A stretch of DNA of 33,290 nt from Clostridia bacterium (GCA_017407225.1 JAFQWY010000018.1:1-33290), one strand, 5' to 3'. Shown: positions 25,257 through 32,701, counted from the stretch's first letter. Program-made: numbers and translations. Notes: generated by a model from the sequence alone, not told the origin.

Positions 25257-26468
25257 TTAAGCTTTTCCGCCGTTCTTGGCAAGCCATTCTTCATTGACCA
25301 TTTCGCCGCCGGGGATATCGGTGCCGGCCTTGATGTTCAGGTCGGAGCCGACAACGGTGATCTGTTCGCTGGAACTCATGGTTCTGCCGATGACGCAGTT
25401 CTTGCCGATGGTGGTGTCACTGTCAACGATGGAGTAGTTGATGGTGGTTCCCTCTTCGATGGTAACGTTCTTCATGATGATGGAGTCCTTGATATATGCA
25501 CCGCGGGAAACCTTTACGCCGCTGGCAAGTACGGAGTTTTCAACGATACCTTCGATATCGCAGCCTTCGGTGATCATGGAGTTGGAAACCTTGGCATATT
25601 CACCGATGAAGTGCGGCGGGTCGGAGTAGTTGCGGGAGTAGATTCTCCAGGATCTGTCACCCAGATTGAAGTTGGGAGTTTCGCCGAGAAGGTCCATGTT
25701 GGCTTCCCACAGGGACTGGATGGTTCCGACATCCTTCCAGTATCCTACGAAGGGATATGCATACATATTGCAGCCGTCTTCCAGCATTTTGGGAATGATA
25801 TTCTTGCCGAAGTCCTTGGAGGATTCCGGGTCTGCTTCATCAGCGATCAGGTATTCCTTCAGGAGCTTTGCGTTGAAGATATAGATACCCATGGAAGCCT
25901 TGGTGCTCTTGGGCTGCTTGGGCTTTTCTTCGAATTCCAGAATCTTCAGATTTTCGTCGGTGTTCATAATACCGAAACGGCTTGCTTCTTCCAGAGAAAC
26001 TTCAAGAACCGCGATGGTGCAGTCCGCACCGGTTTCCTTGTGCGCTTCCAGCATCTTTGCGTAGTCCATCTTATAGATGTGGTCGCCGGAGAGGATGAGA
26101 ACGTAGTCAGGATCGTAACGGTCGATGAATTGCAGGTTCTGATAAATAGCATTTGCGGTACCCTTGTACCAGTCCGCGCCGCTCTTGCCCTGGTAGGGGG
26201 GCAGAACCATAACGCCGCTCTGGCTTCTGTCAAGGTCCCAGGGCTGACCGTTGCCGATGTATTCGTTGAGAACCAGCGGCTGATACTGGGTCAGAACACC
26301 TACGGTGTAGATGCCGGAGTTGACGCAGTTGGACAGCGGGAAGTCGATAATGCGGTATTTACCACCGAACCGTACGGCCGGTTTTGCAGTTCTTTCGGTA
26401 AGCGTGTATAATCTGCTGCCCTGTCCGCCGGCAAGGAGCATCGCAACGCATTCCTGTTTCTTGTACAT
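25257..26468 (-). CDS. glgC: Glucose-1-phosphate adenylyltransferase, catalytic subunit
   Basis: A 403-residue GlgC making ADP-glucose from glucose 1-phosphate and ATP, the committed step of bacterial glycogen synthesis. The ATP loop G-G-Q-G-S-R-L (14-20), the [18 protein letters not shown] block and S-G-D-H with Asp129 are intact. The C-terminal part carries the hexapeptide beta-helix repeats used for oligomerisation and allosteric control. A strong CGGAGGA lies before the ATG. The 52-nt gap to glgB holds a TATAAT that could be a weak internal promoter. Confidence 0.98.
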   Translation of the reverse strand: MYKKQECVAMLLAGGQGSRLYTLTERTAKPAVRFGGKYRIIDFPLSNCVNSGIYTVGVLTQYQPLVLNEYIGNGQPWDLDRSQSGVMVLPPYQGKSGADWYKGTANAIYQNLQFIDRYDPDYVLILSGDHIYKMDYAKMLEAHKETGADCTIAVLEVSLEEASRFGIMNTDENLKILEFEEKPKQPKSTKASMGIYIFNAKLLKEYLIADEADPESSKDFGKNIIPKMLEDGCNMYAYPFVGYWKDVGTIQSLWEANMDLLGETPNFNLGDRSWRIYSRNYSDPPHFIGEYAKVSNSMITEGCDIEGIVENSVLASGVKVSRGAYIKDSIIMKNVTIEEGTTINYSIVDSDTTIGKNCVIGRTMSSSEQITVVGSDLNIKAGTDIPGGEMVNEEWLAKNGGKA

Positions 26469-26482
26469 GTTGTCCTCCGTGA

Positions 26483-26511
26483 ATTATATAATAAAGTAGT
26501 GCTGACTGTTT
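26483..26511 (-). promoter_or_regulatory. Possible internal promoter before glgC
   Basis: A perfect TATAAT on the minus strand (26483-26488) in the glgB-glgC gap, with only a poor -35 (AAACAG, 26506-26511) at 17 bp. It could raise glgCDAP expression over glgB, but may be chance in an A/T-rich gap. Confidence 0.3.
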
Positions 26512-26520
26512 GATGAAGAA

Positions 26521-28485
26521 TCAGTTGGCCTGCTGTTTCCGCAGAATGATTCCGGTAAGAGCCGGCAGATTGATATCCACCACGCTCTGCTTCACGCCAT
26601 CTTCTCCCACAACTGTGCGGGTCCGGACAGCTTCTTCGTTCATGCGGTTTTTTCCGCCGAATTCGTATCGGTCCGAGGTAAAAATCTCCTCGTAACGTCC
26701 CATTTTCGGTACTCTGACAGAGAATTTTTCCCGTACAACCGGCGCGAAATTGAGAACCACAATGATCTCATGACCCTTTTTATCCCGTCTGCGGTAGGAA
26801 ATCACATTCATGTCGGCGGCATCCGCATCAATCCATTCAAAGCCGTCCCATGTATCGTCGATCTCCCAGAGTTCAGGATTATCCTGATAGAACCTGTTGA
26901 CTGCACGGACAAACCGCTGCATTTCGATGTGTCTGGGATAATCGATCATGAACCATTCCAGTTCACTTCTGTAATCCCATTCCCGGAACTGTGCAAATTC
27001 CGTGCCCATGAACATCATTTTCTTGCCGGGCAGAGTCATCTGATACATCAGAAGTGTCCGCATACAGGCAAATTTATCATCATATTCCCCGAAGCACTTG
27101 TCAACCAGCGATTTCTTGCCGTGCACCACATCGTCGTGTGACAGAGGCAAAATATAGTTTTCGCTGAATGCATACATCAGGGGGAATGTGAGTTTGCTGT
27201 GCTTGTATTTCCGTGCGATAGGATCGGTGCGGATGTATTCGAGAGCATCGTTCGCCCATCCCATGTTCCACTTGAAGCTGAATCCCAGACCGCCCTCTGC
27301 AGCCGAACCGGTTACCATGGGCCATTCCGTGGATTCTTCCGCGATCATCAGAACATCGGGGAACTCAGCCGTAACCGCAGTATTCAGCTTGCGGAAGAAT
27401 GCCACCGCATCCGGATTGTGAGTCCCGTTCTGTTTCCAGGTTTCCGGATCACCTTCACAGTCCAGATACAGCATGGGAGCAACCGCATCCACTCTCAGTC
27501 CGTCGATGTGGAATTCCCGGATCCAGTACAGTGCGTTGGAAATCAGGAATGACTGCACCTCCGGACGTCCCACATCAAAATATCGGGTATCCCAGTCGGA
27601 AAGTTCCGTCCGCTTCCCGGTGTATTCGTAAAGGGGTTCGCCGTCAAATTCATATAGCCCGTGCTCATCCTTGGGAAAATGGGCGGGAACCCAGTCCAGA
27701 AGCACGCCGATACCGAGTTTGTGCATTTTTTCGATCAGGTACCGGAAATCATCGGGATCACCGAATCTTGAAGTGGGTGCATAATAACCGCAAACCTGAT
27801 ATCCCCAGGAGCCGTCAAACGGATGCTCCATAACCGGCATCAGTTCAATGTGGGTAAATCCCATATCGGAAACATAGGGAGCCAGCTTGTCTGCAATCTC
27901 CCGGTAATTCAGATAATGTTCCCCGTCTGCGGTAGATTTTCCGTCAACGGTACGCCATGATCCCAGATGAACCTCATATATATTAAAAGGTGCGCTGTAG
28001 TAATGATTGACTTTCGGTTTGAATCCGCGCTGCTTGGGACATACGGTCGCACTGCGCTTTTTCAGCCACTCACCGTCGTTCCACTGATGTCCGCTGACCG
28101 TTTTCACAATGGATGCGGTTTTCAGGCAGGTCTCGGATTTGAAAGCATAGGGATCCGCTTTCAGGTGAGTGATGCCGTTTTTGCCTGTGACAGCATATTT
28201 ATAGAATTTGCCTTCCAGAGATTCGGCAGTTTCTACGCGAACGCTCCACAGACCCTTGTCCGACTCTTTTTTTAGAGGCAGACCGTTTTTCCAGTCGGTG
28301 AAATCGGAATTCAGCGTAACACTCACAGCATTGGGAGCCCAGACCCGGAAAGTATACACATATCCGTTTTCATCGGCACCGCCATGTACGCCCAGGAGAT
28401 CATAGGAGGTAAAATTCATTCCCTGATGGAAAAGATCCGCCGGTGTCACCGCTGAGTCTTCCGGCACAATTATCTTATCTGTCAT
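26521..28485 (-). CDS. glgB: 1,4-alpha-glucan branching enzyme
   Basis: A 654-residue GH13 branching enzyme that cuts alpha-1,4 chains and rejoins them by alpha-1,6 bonds. An N-terminal CBM48 domain (about 25-125) precedes the barrel. Motifs are D-W-V-P-A-H-F (264-270), D-G-L-R-V-D-A-V with nucleophile Asp333, I-A-E-E-S-T with acid/base Glu383, and L-S-H-D-D-V-V-H-G-K with Asp451. The C-terminal all-beta domain follows F-M-G-x-E-F-A-Q. It is the first gene of the glycogen operon. The ATG at 28485 is directly preceded in frame by ATG-TAA (28491-28486), and the best Shine-Dalgarno is better spaced for that upstream ATG than for this start. Confidence 0.97.
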   Translation of the reverse strand: MTDKIIVPEDSAVTPADLFHQGMNFTSYDLLGVHGGADENGYVYTFRVWAPNAVSVTLNSDFTDWKNGLPLKKESDKGLWSVRVETAESLEGKFYKYAVTGKNGITHLKADPYAFKSETCLKTASIVKTVSGHQWNDGEWLKKRSATVCPKQRGFKPKVNHYYSAPFNIYEVHLGSWRTVDGKSTADGEHYLNYREIADKLAPYVSDMGFTHIELMPVMEHPFDGSWGYQVCGYYAPTSRFGDPDDFRYLIEKMHKLGIGVLLDWVPAHFPKDEHGLYEFDGEPLYEYTGKRTELSDWDTRYFDVGRPEVQSFLISNALYWIREFHIDGLRVDAVAPMLYLDCEGDPETWKQNGTHNPDAVAFFRKLNTAVTAEFPDVLMIAEESTEWPMVTGSAAEGGLGFSFKWNMGWANDALEYIRTDPIARKYKHSKLTFPLMYAFSENYILPLSHDDVVHGKKSLVDKCFGEYDDKFACMRTLLMYQMTLPGKKMMFMGTEFAQFREWDYRSELEWFMIDYPRHIEMQRFVRAVNRFYQDNPELWEIDDTWDGFEWIDADAADMNVISYRRRDKKGHEIIVVLNFAPVVREKFSVRVPKMGRYEEIFTSDRYEFGGKNRMNEEAVRTRTVVGEDGVKQSVVDINLPALTGIILRKQQAN

Positions 28486-28505
28486 TTACATATACCATCC
28501 TTTCC
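28486..28505 (-). promoter_or_regulatory. glgB Shine-Dalgarno with ATG-TAA start-stop element
   Basis: On the minus strand AAAGGA (28498-28503) lies six bases before an ATG (28491-28489) that is immediately followed by TAA (28488-28486) and then by the glgB ATG (28485-28483), all in one frame. The true start is 12 bases from the Shine-Dalgarno. Confidence 0.6.
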
Positions 28506-28512
28506 TTATAAT

Positions 28513-28541
28513 ATTATACAATATAATTCCAAGATTTTCAA
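28513..28541 (-). promoter_or_regulatory. Sigma-A promoter of the glycogen operon
   Basis: TTGAAA (28536-28541) and TATAAT (28513-28518) on the minus strand, 17 bp apart. The expected start lies about 20 nt before the glgB ATG, giving a very short leader. Confidence 0.85.
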
Positions 28542-28718
28542 GTGCCTTTTGATAAATACATGAAATTCTTTTCTGAATAATCTGTACGGTTTTAGCAGAA
28601 TTCACAACAATTTTGTCAATTCAGCAGGTTTCACGAAACGCACAGTGTATTTTTGGCAATAATCACTGCCTATCCGCCATAAATACGGCTTGTAACCGGT
28701 ATTCAAAAAAACGGAAAC

Positions 28719-28764
28719 AAAAAAACAACTCTGTGTTATCAGCGAATGATATTACAGAGCTGTT
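28719..28764 (-). terminator. Terminator after the 3-methyladenine glycosylase gene
   Basis: An 11-bp stem (28724-28734 with 28754-28764, one G-T pair) and a 19-base loop. On the minus strand it is followed by a run of seven T. It isolates the glgB promoter from the upstream operon. Confidence 0.85.
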
Positions 28765-28798
28765 TCATAAACAGATTGATCGAACTGCGCGGATCCTG

Positions 28799-29437
28799 TC
28801 ACACCAGCATCGGAACTCCCTTCCTGCAGGGAACCGAAAAACGCCACGGATACTTCGCCGCCTCTTCCGCATAGTCAATTCCCACACGGGGCAGCATCAG
28901 AATCTCCCGCGCTCTCCAGCCTTCATCAATCACAGTGAAGTCTCCGGTTGTCATGTCGGTACCGTTCAGACCACGGGTGATTCCCATGGCGTTGCAGAGT
29001 TTACCGGGACCGTTGGTCAGACCGTACAACTCCGCAGGGGACAGATCCTCCGCACATACGGGCAGTTTTTTCCGTCTGCTTGTGCCTCGGACATTGTCCA
29101 GAATCCCCTGCGTGTCCCCTTCCGGCATTACGCACCGGATCAGCACCGCTTCGGGATTTCCGTCCGTTGAAGCTGTAATGTTCATGCAGGAATACATCCC
29201 GTAAATCAGGTAAACATAAGCGTGGCCGCCGCGGAGATACATGGTTTCGGTGCGCTGTGTCCGCCTTCCGCCGTATGCGTGGGATGCCTTGTCGGTCACT
29301 CCCATGTATGCTTCGGTTTCGGTGATGATTCCCCGAAGTTCTCCGCCGTTCACCCGATGAACCAGCGTTTTTCCGATCAGCTCACGGGCAACGGTCAGAC
29401 CGTCACGGGTATAGAATTCCCGGCTCAGTTCAGTCAA
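28799..29437 (-). CDS. DNA-3-methyladenine glycosylase (AAG/MPG family)
   Basis: A 212-residue AAG/MPG-type glycosylase that removes alkylated and deaminated purines from DNA in base excision repair. The family core E-T-E-A-Y-M-G (40-46) includes the expected catalytic Glu42 and pocket residue Tyr44, with His53 in A-S-H; G-G-R-R-T-x-R and A-Y-V-Y-L-I-Y-G-M-Y-x-C-M-N follow, with L-T-N-G-P-G-K-L further on. It appears to start at TTG (29437-29435), since no in-frame ATG fits and the next residues align with the usual N-terminus. The start overlaps the stop of the upstream gene as TTGACTGA, implying translational coupling without its own Shine-Dalgarno. It is last in the operon. Confidence 0.92.
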   Translation of the reverse strand: MTELSREFYTRDGLTVARELIGKTLVHRVNGGELRGIITETEAYMGVTDKASHAYGGRRTQRTETMYLRGGHAYVYLIYGMYSCMNITASTDGNPEAVLIRCVMPEGDTQGILDNVRGTSRRKKLPVCAEDLSPAELYGLTNGPGKLCNAMGITRGLNGTDMTTGDFTVIDEGWRAREILMLPRVGIDYAEEAAKYPWRFSVPCRKGVPMLV

Positions 29438-29723
29438 AGCAACAGGGAGTGGTGGGAATTGCGGATCTGGGGGATGCCATCATGGGAGCCACAGTTTCCC
29501 GCCACTTCTTGTAGTGTTCGGTTTCCTTGTGGGCAGCTGCGGCTTCCTGATCCTTGAATACTTCGTAAAGGATGAATTTATTCGGATCCTTGTTGTCGTG
29601 AAGAACGTCGAATCGTACATTGCCGGGTTCCTTACGGGAATTTTCGTGGTTGTATTTGGTGATTTCAGCGAACGCTTCCACGTATTCGGGGATTACGTCC
29701 ACAAAAACAAGAGTTGCGATCAT
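29430..29723 (-). CDS. Antibiotic biosynthesis monooxygenase (ABM) domain protein, LsrG/YgiN-like
   Basis: A 97-residue single-domain ABM-fold protein. The pattern E-P-G-N-V-R-F-D-V-L, then F-I-L-Y-E-V-F-x-D-Q-E-A-A-A-A-H-K-E-T-E-H-Y and P-M-M-A-S-P-R closely resembles the LsrG/YgiN group. Known members are LsrG, which processes phosphorylated autoinducer-2, and YgiN, a quinol monooxygenase; no lsr genes are visible here, so the substrate is open. AAGGAG lies eight bases before the ATG. Its stop overlaps the glycosylase start by 8 nt. Confidence 0.85.
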   Translation of the reverse strand: MIATLVFVDVIPEYVEAFAEITKYNHENSRKEPGNVRFDVLHDNKDPNKFILYEVFKDQEAAAAHKETEHYKKWRETVAPMMASPRSAIPTTPCCFD

Positions 29724-29747
29724 CAGTATATCTCCTTAGTTTCGGTT

Positions 29748-30155
29748 TTATTCGGCTGCAACAATGCGGAAAAATTCCAGTTCTTCTCCGGAGGGACCGT
29801 ATACGAAGCCGCAGTTGAGAGTCAGCTTCACGGGAGCGGACTGAAGCGGAACAACCTTGGGTGCGGACTTGGGCTTTGCACCTGCAGCAATTGCGGTGGC
29901 ATATGCCGCATCAACATCGTCAACCTTCATTGCGAAGTGGATGTAGTTGGTGTTGGGGCCTTCCGCGCCGCCTGCGAACAGTTCCAGGATACCGCCGTCG
30001 CCCAGATCCAGCATTGCGATTCTGCCGTCGCCTTCGCCCCACTGGGTGTAGAACTTCATGCCGAGAGCTTTGTAGAATTCGAGAGACTTTTCAAAATCAA
30101 CCGCCTTCAGCGCGATGTGATGGAAGCCCATGCCCTTGATGATTTCGTTTGCCAT
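29748..30155 (-). CDS. VOC-family (glyoxalase/bleomycin resistance-like) protein
   Basis: A 135-residue vicinal-oxygen-chelate protein from the ATG at 30155, chosen because AAGGAG lies seven bases upstream; an in-frame ATG at 30218 would add 21 residues with no ribosome binding site and would run into the preceding gene. The sequence has a glyoxalase I-like layout: G-F-H-H-I-A-L-K-A-V-D and S-L-E-F-Y-x-A-L-G in the first module, I-L-E-L-F, then Y-I-H-F-A-M-K-V-D-D and G-E-E-L-E-F-F in the second. These supply His/Glu/His/Glu candidate metal ligands. It could be a lactoylglutathione lyase-type detoxification enzyme or another VOC enzyme; the substrate is not evident. Confidence 0.85.
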   Translation of the reverse strand: MANEIIKGMGFHHIALKAVDFEKSLEFYKALGMKFYTQWGEGDGRIAMLDLGDGGILELFAGGAEGPNTNYIHFAMKVDDVDAAYATAIAAGAKPKSAPKVVPLQSAPVKLTLNCGFVYGPSGEELEFFRIVAAE

Positions 30156-30208
30156 GTTGTTTCTCCTTGATGTAAGATTAGAATAATTTCCTGGTTTATA
30201 CGGTGCAT

Positions 30209-30643
30209 TTACACGCATTCCGTAAAATCGATTTCGTACCGTTCACCGTGATGAAAAAGGATTCCATCCGTCAAACGGATCCGCAGAATCACAGTATTTC
30301 TGTTTTCTTCATCGATATGCCCGTTGTCGTACCATTCCGAAAAAAACTGCTTCAGCTTTCGGGCAAGCTCAGCATTTGCGGGATCCTCAAGCCATCCCAG
30401 ATTTTCCCCGGATCCATGTGCTGTAAACCAGTCACCGCAGATCGCAGCATTCGGGTTCTGTCCGAGATGAGACATTTTGTTGGACCGCACATCGGTGATC
30501 ACATAGAACGAGCCGTTCTCATAGTAAGCATTCACCGCACGGACAGCAGGATGCACTCCGTCCGTGGTTGCCAGTGCAATCAGACTGTCATGTCCGAACC
30601 TTGCATCCATCAGTTTGGCAGTACGCGAATTCAACTTTTCCAT
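30209..30643 (-). CDS. Pyridoxamine 5'-phosphate oxidase-like flavin-binding protein
   Basis: A 144-residue split-barrel protein of the PNPOx-like superfamily, which usually binds FMN or a related flavin. Features are S-L-I-A-L-A-T-T-D-G-V-H-P-A-V-R-A-V-N at the N-terminal strand pair, F-Y-V-I-T-D-V-R-S-N-K-M-S-H-L-G-Q-N-P-N-A-A-I and a C-terminal R-Y-E-I-D-F strand. The ATG at 30643 is preferred; a GTG at 30652 three codons upstream is the alternative, but it sits almost on top of the only Shine-Dalgarno-like AAGG. The gene follows the Gfo/Idh gene after 14 nt. True PdxH activity is unlikely at this length. Confidence 0.82.
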   Translation of the reverse strand: MEKLNSRTAKLMDARFGHDSLIALATTDGVHPAVRAVNAYYENGSFYVITDVRSNKMSHLGQNPNAAICGDWFTAHGSGENLGWLEDPANAELARKLKQFFSEWYDNGHIDEENRNTVILRIRLTDGILFHHGERYEIDFTECV

Positions 30644-30657
30644 TTGAGTCACACGCC

Positions 30658-31743
30658 TTACAGATCAAACTCCACGTTTTCGAACACGGTACCCGCCTTG
30701 GCCTTGTCGATGACTTCGATTACCTTGGCAGCCTGTTCCAGAGTTACGGGATAGGGCACGCCGTTCCGGATGGCATCGTACAGCGCATCCCACATTCTCT
30801 CGGTGCCGTCGAAGTCGATGGCCACATCCTCTTCCTTCCACACTAAAACCTCGGGATTCCGGGATACCCGTGCGGAGCCGGGATTGAGGGCATCGCATCC
30901 GGCCGGAGGAGTTTCACGGTCAGCTTCGATGGGTTCTGGCAGATGATCGGGATCCAGATATCTCAGATGCAGATTCCGTCCGCCGCCGACCATGGTGCCT
31001 CTTGTACCGTAAACGATATATTCGGGAGTGGGCAGTGCCACGCCGTAGGAAATTTCCATATCCACAATACGGTTGTTGATACCGGTGAACACAAGCTTTG
31101 CGTGGTCTTCGCAGTTTCCAGCCGCCACAACGTGCTTGATATTGGTGTACAGATCCTTGTAATCGCCGCCGCAGAACCGCAGTGCATGGTCGATGATGTG
31201 GGACCCCCAGTTGAACAGATGACCGCCCGCATATTCCAGCAGGGTCTGCCAGTCGTAACGGCGGTTGTACTCGTTTCGCGCCAGACGGATTTCGTAAACC
31301 TCACCCAGCTTGCCGGAGTCGATGATCTGGTTCACCAGTTCAAAGCCTCTCTCAAACCGGCGGTTGTGTCTCATGTAAATGTGAGGACCGGCGGGCTGGC
31401 TTCCCAGTTCAATCAGACGCTGCGCCTGTTCCAGACGGATGCCGAAGGGCTTTTCGATCAGCACATCCTTCCCTGCTTCCAGCGCCATAACGGCGTGCTT
31501 GTAATGATCGCAGGAACGGGTTGCCACCGTCACCATTTCCACCTCGGGATCGGCGATCAGGTCCTCCACTCCGGTGTAAGTGCGGCTTCCGAATTCATCC
31601 GCGAAGGCTTTGGTGCGTTCTTCAATCTCGTCACAGACCGCCACAAACTGGAATTTGTCCGGTCTTCTTCCCAGTTCGATCCGGTGCATACCGTAGCCGG
31701 CACGACCCAGACCGATCAATCCTACACGAATCGGTTTCCCCAT
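30658..31743 (-). CDS. Gfo/Idh/MocA family NAD(P)-dependent oxidoreductase
   Basis: A 361-residue oxidoreductase with an N-terminal Rossmann domain (G-L-I-G-L-G-R-A-G, 8-16) and the E-K-P motif (97-99) that carries the catalytic lysine, followed by a C-terminal alpha/beta substrate domain with G-G-H-L-F-N-W-G-S-H-I-I-D (173-185), where His182 and Asp185 are the expected catalytic residues. The family oxidises or reduces sugars, inositols and related polyols. No sugar-transport or kinase gene accompanies it, so the substrate is open. AAAGGAG precedes the ATG. It heads a five-gene run 91 nt downstream of lexA, with no terminator visible in between. Confidence 0.9.
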   Translation of the reverse strand: MGKPIRVGLIGLGRAGYGMHRIELGRRPDKFQFVAVCDEIEERTKAFADEFGSRTYTGVEDLIADPEVEMVTVATRSCDHYKHAVMALEAGKDVLIEKPFGIRLEQAQRLIELGSQPAGPHIYMRHNRRFERGFELVNQIIDSGKLGEVYEIRLARNEYNRRYDWQTLLEYAGGHLFNWGSHIIDHALRFCGGDYKDLYTNIKHVVAAGNCEDHAKLVFTGINNRIVDMEISYGVALPTPEYIVYGTRGTMVGGGRNLHLRYLDPDHLPEPIEADRETPPAGCDALNPGSARVSRNPEVLVWKEEDVAIDFDGTERMWDALYDAIRNGVPYPVTLEQAAKVIEVIDKAKAGTVFENVEFDL

Positions 31744-31834
31744 GATGGTTTTCTCCTTTGATAATAATCCGTTGTATTGAAATCTTTCGGTTTGAATACT
31801 GTTCAGTTTTCGGCTCGCAATCCCAGAAGGCGGA

Positions 31835-32458
31835 TCAATAGAACCGGATGCTGGTGACCACTCTGCCGAGGATCATCAGGCTGGTTACGATGATGGGCAG
31901 CATGGTTTTGTTCTCCGGCTGAAGACGGAAGTGACCGTCTTCCTTATAGAAGGTTTTCACAGTAGCTTCGTCATCGATGAGAGCAACCACAATATCCCCG
32001 TTTTCGGCGGTGGCGGTCTTTTCAACAATAGCGATATCCCCGTCCATAATTCCGGCTTCAATCATACTGGTACCGGTTACCCGCAGTGCAAACAGATCCC
32101 CTGCCGGTACGGGACGGATTCCCTTGGGATAGTGGACAAAGCCTTCGTAATTCTCCACCGCCAGAATGGGCTGACCTGCAGTTACACGGCCGAGAATCGG
32201 CACACTGCAGTAATCCACCGGCATATCCCCGGTATCCTCCTGGGTCACGCCTTCAATGCGGAGGGTGCGGCTCTTGCCGTTTTCCTTTTGAATATAGCCC
32301 TTGCGCTCCAGACGTTCCAGACAGGTATGTACAGTAGAAGTGCTCTTGATGTTCAGAGCGGTGCAGATATCGCGGATGGAGGGAGAATATCCGTTTTTTC
32401 TGATATTTTCCTTGATATAATCAAAAACAAGCTGTTCCTTGGGTTCCAGATAATTCAT
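31835..32458 (-). CDS. lexA: LexA, SOS-response repressor
   Basis: A 207-residue LexA, normal length. An N-terminal winged-helix domain (about 1-65, with S-P-S-I-R-D-I and S-T-S-T-V-H-T-C-L-E-R-L) binds operators, and the C-terminal S24 peptidase domain undergoes RecA-stimulated self-cleavage. The cleavage bond is Ala94-Gly95 in V-T-A-G-Q-P, the nucleophile Ser131 lies in G-T-S-M-I-E-A-G, and the general base is Lys168. GAGAGG lies seven bases before the ATG. A near-consensus LexA box overlaps its own -35 element, so autoregulation is expected. The gene diverges from pckA. Confidence 0.97.
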   Translation of the reverse strand: MNYLEPKEQLVFDYIKENIRKNGYSPSIRDICTALNIKSTSTVHTCLERLERKGYIQKENGKSRTLRIEGVTQEDTGDMPVDYCSVPILGRVTAGQPILAVENYEGFVHYPKGIRPVPAGDLFALRVTGTSMIEAGIMDGDIAIVEKTATAENGDIVVALIDDEATVKTFYKEDGHFRLQPENKTMLPIIVTSLMILGRVVTSIRFY

Positions 32459-32523
32459 AAATACCTCTCAGTTTCAGGTTGTCCGTTTATCGTTAATAAC
32501 AAAACATCCTCAGTTATGTAAAC

Positions 32524-32552
32524 ATTATACCATAATACCGCCCGGATGTAAA
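32524..32552 (-). promoter_or_regulatory. lexA promoter
   Basis: On the minus strand TTTACA (32547-32552) lies 17 bp from TATAAT (32524-32529), with an extended TGG before the -10. The leader before the ATG is about 60 nt. Confidence 0.8.
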
Positions 32553-32561
32553 CACTTGTTC
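32550..32561 (-). promoter_or_regulatory. LexA box (SOS operator) at lexA
   Basis: GAACAAGTGTTT on the minus strand matches the Firmicute operator core GAAC-N4-GTTC at all but the last position, and it overlaps the -35 element of the lexA promoter. Confidence 0.7.
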
Positions 32562-32621
32562 TGACGAAAATTCTCCGTTTTTTTCGTTGATTTTACTGAA
32601 AATTCGGCCTGTTTCCCGTGA

Positions 32622-32639
32622 ATCTGACCGAAATCAGAT
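32622..32639. repeat. Inverted repeat ATCTGA-N6-TCAGAT
   Basis: Perfect 6-bp arms around CCGAAA, one base from a second palindrome. It lies upstream of the pckA promoter and could be part of an operator. Confidence 0.4.
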
Positions 32640-32640
32640 C

Positions 32641-32656
32641 CGATAACCCGTTATCG
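32641..32656. promoter_or_regulatory. Palindrome CGATAACCCGTTATCG, candidate operator
   Basis: Perfect 7-bp arms separated by CC, centred about 57 bp upstream of the pckA -35 hexamer. The size and symmetry suit a dimeric regulator's binding site; the regulator is not identified. Confidence 0.5.
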
Positions 32657-32701
32657 TTTCTGTTACGAAAGTGTTAAAATAGAAAAATATGCTTCACGCT
32701 A

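Larger units (their letters stand above)
28486..28798. other. Intergenic region between glgB and the glycosylase gene
   Basis: About 313 bp without a gene. From right to left it holds the terminator of the glycosylase gene (28719-28764), an A/T-rich stretch (28542-28718) in which I see no gene or clear operator, the glgB promoter and the start-stop element. No catabolite-responsive element matching the CcpA consensus is visible. Confidence 0.6.

Noticed and set aside
29430-29723. Autoinducer-2 processing (lsr) locus
   Set aside because: The ABM protein resembles LsrG, but no LsrK, LsrF or Lsr transporter gene is nearby, so an AI-2 role is not supported.
30156-30218. Upstream ATG (30218) for the VOC protein
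   Set aside because: The extension overlaps the preceding gene, has no Shine-Dalgarno and is unlike VOC N-termini; AAGGAG marks the ATG at 30155.
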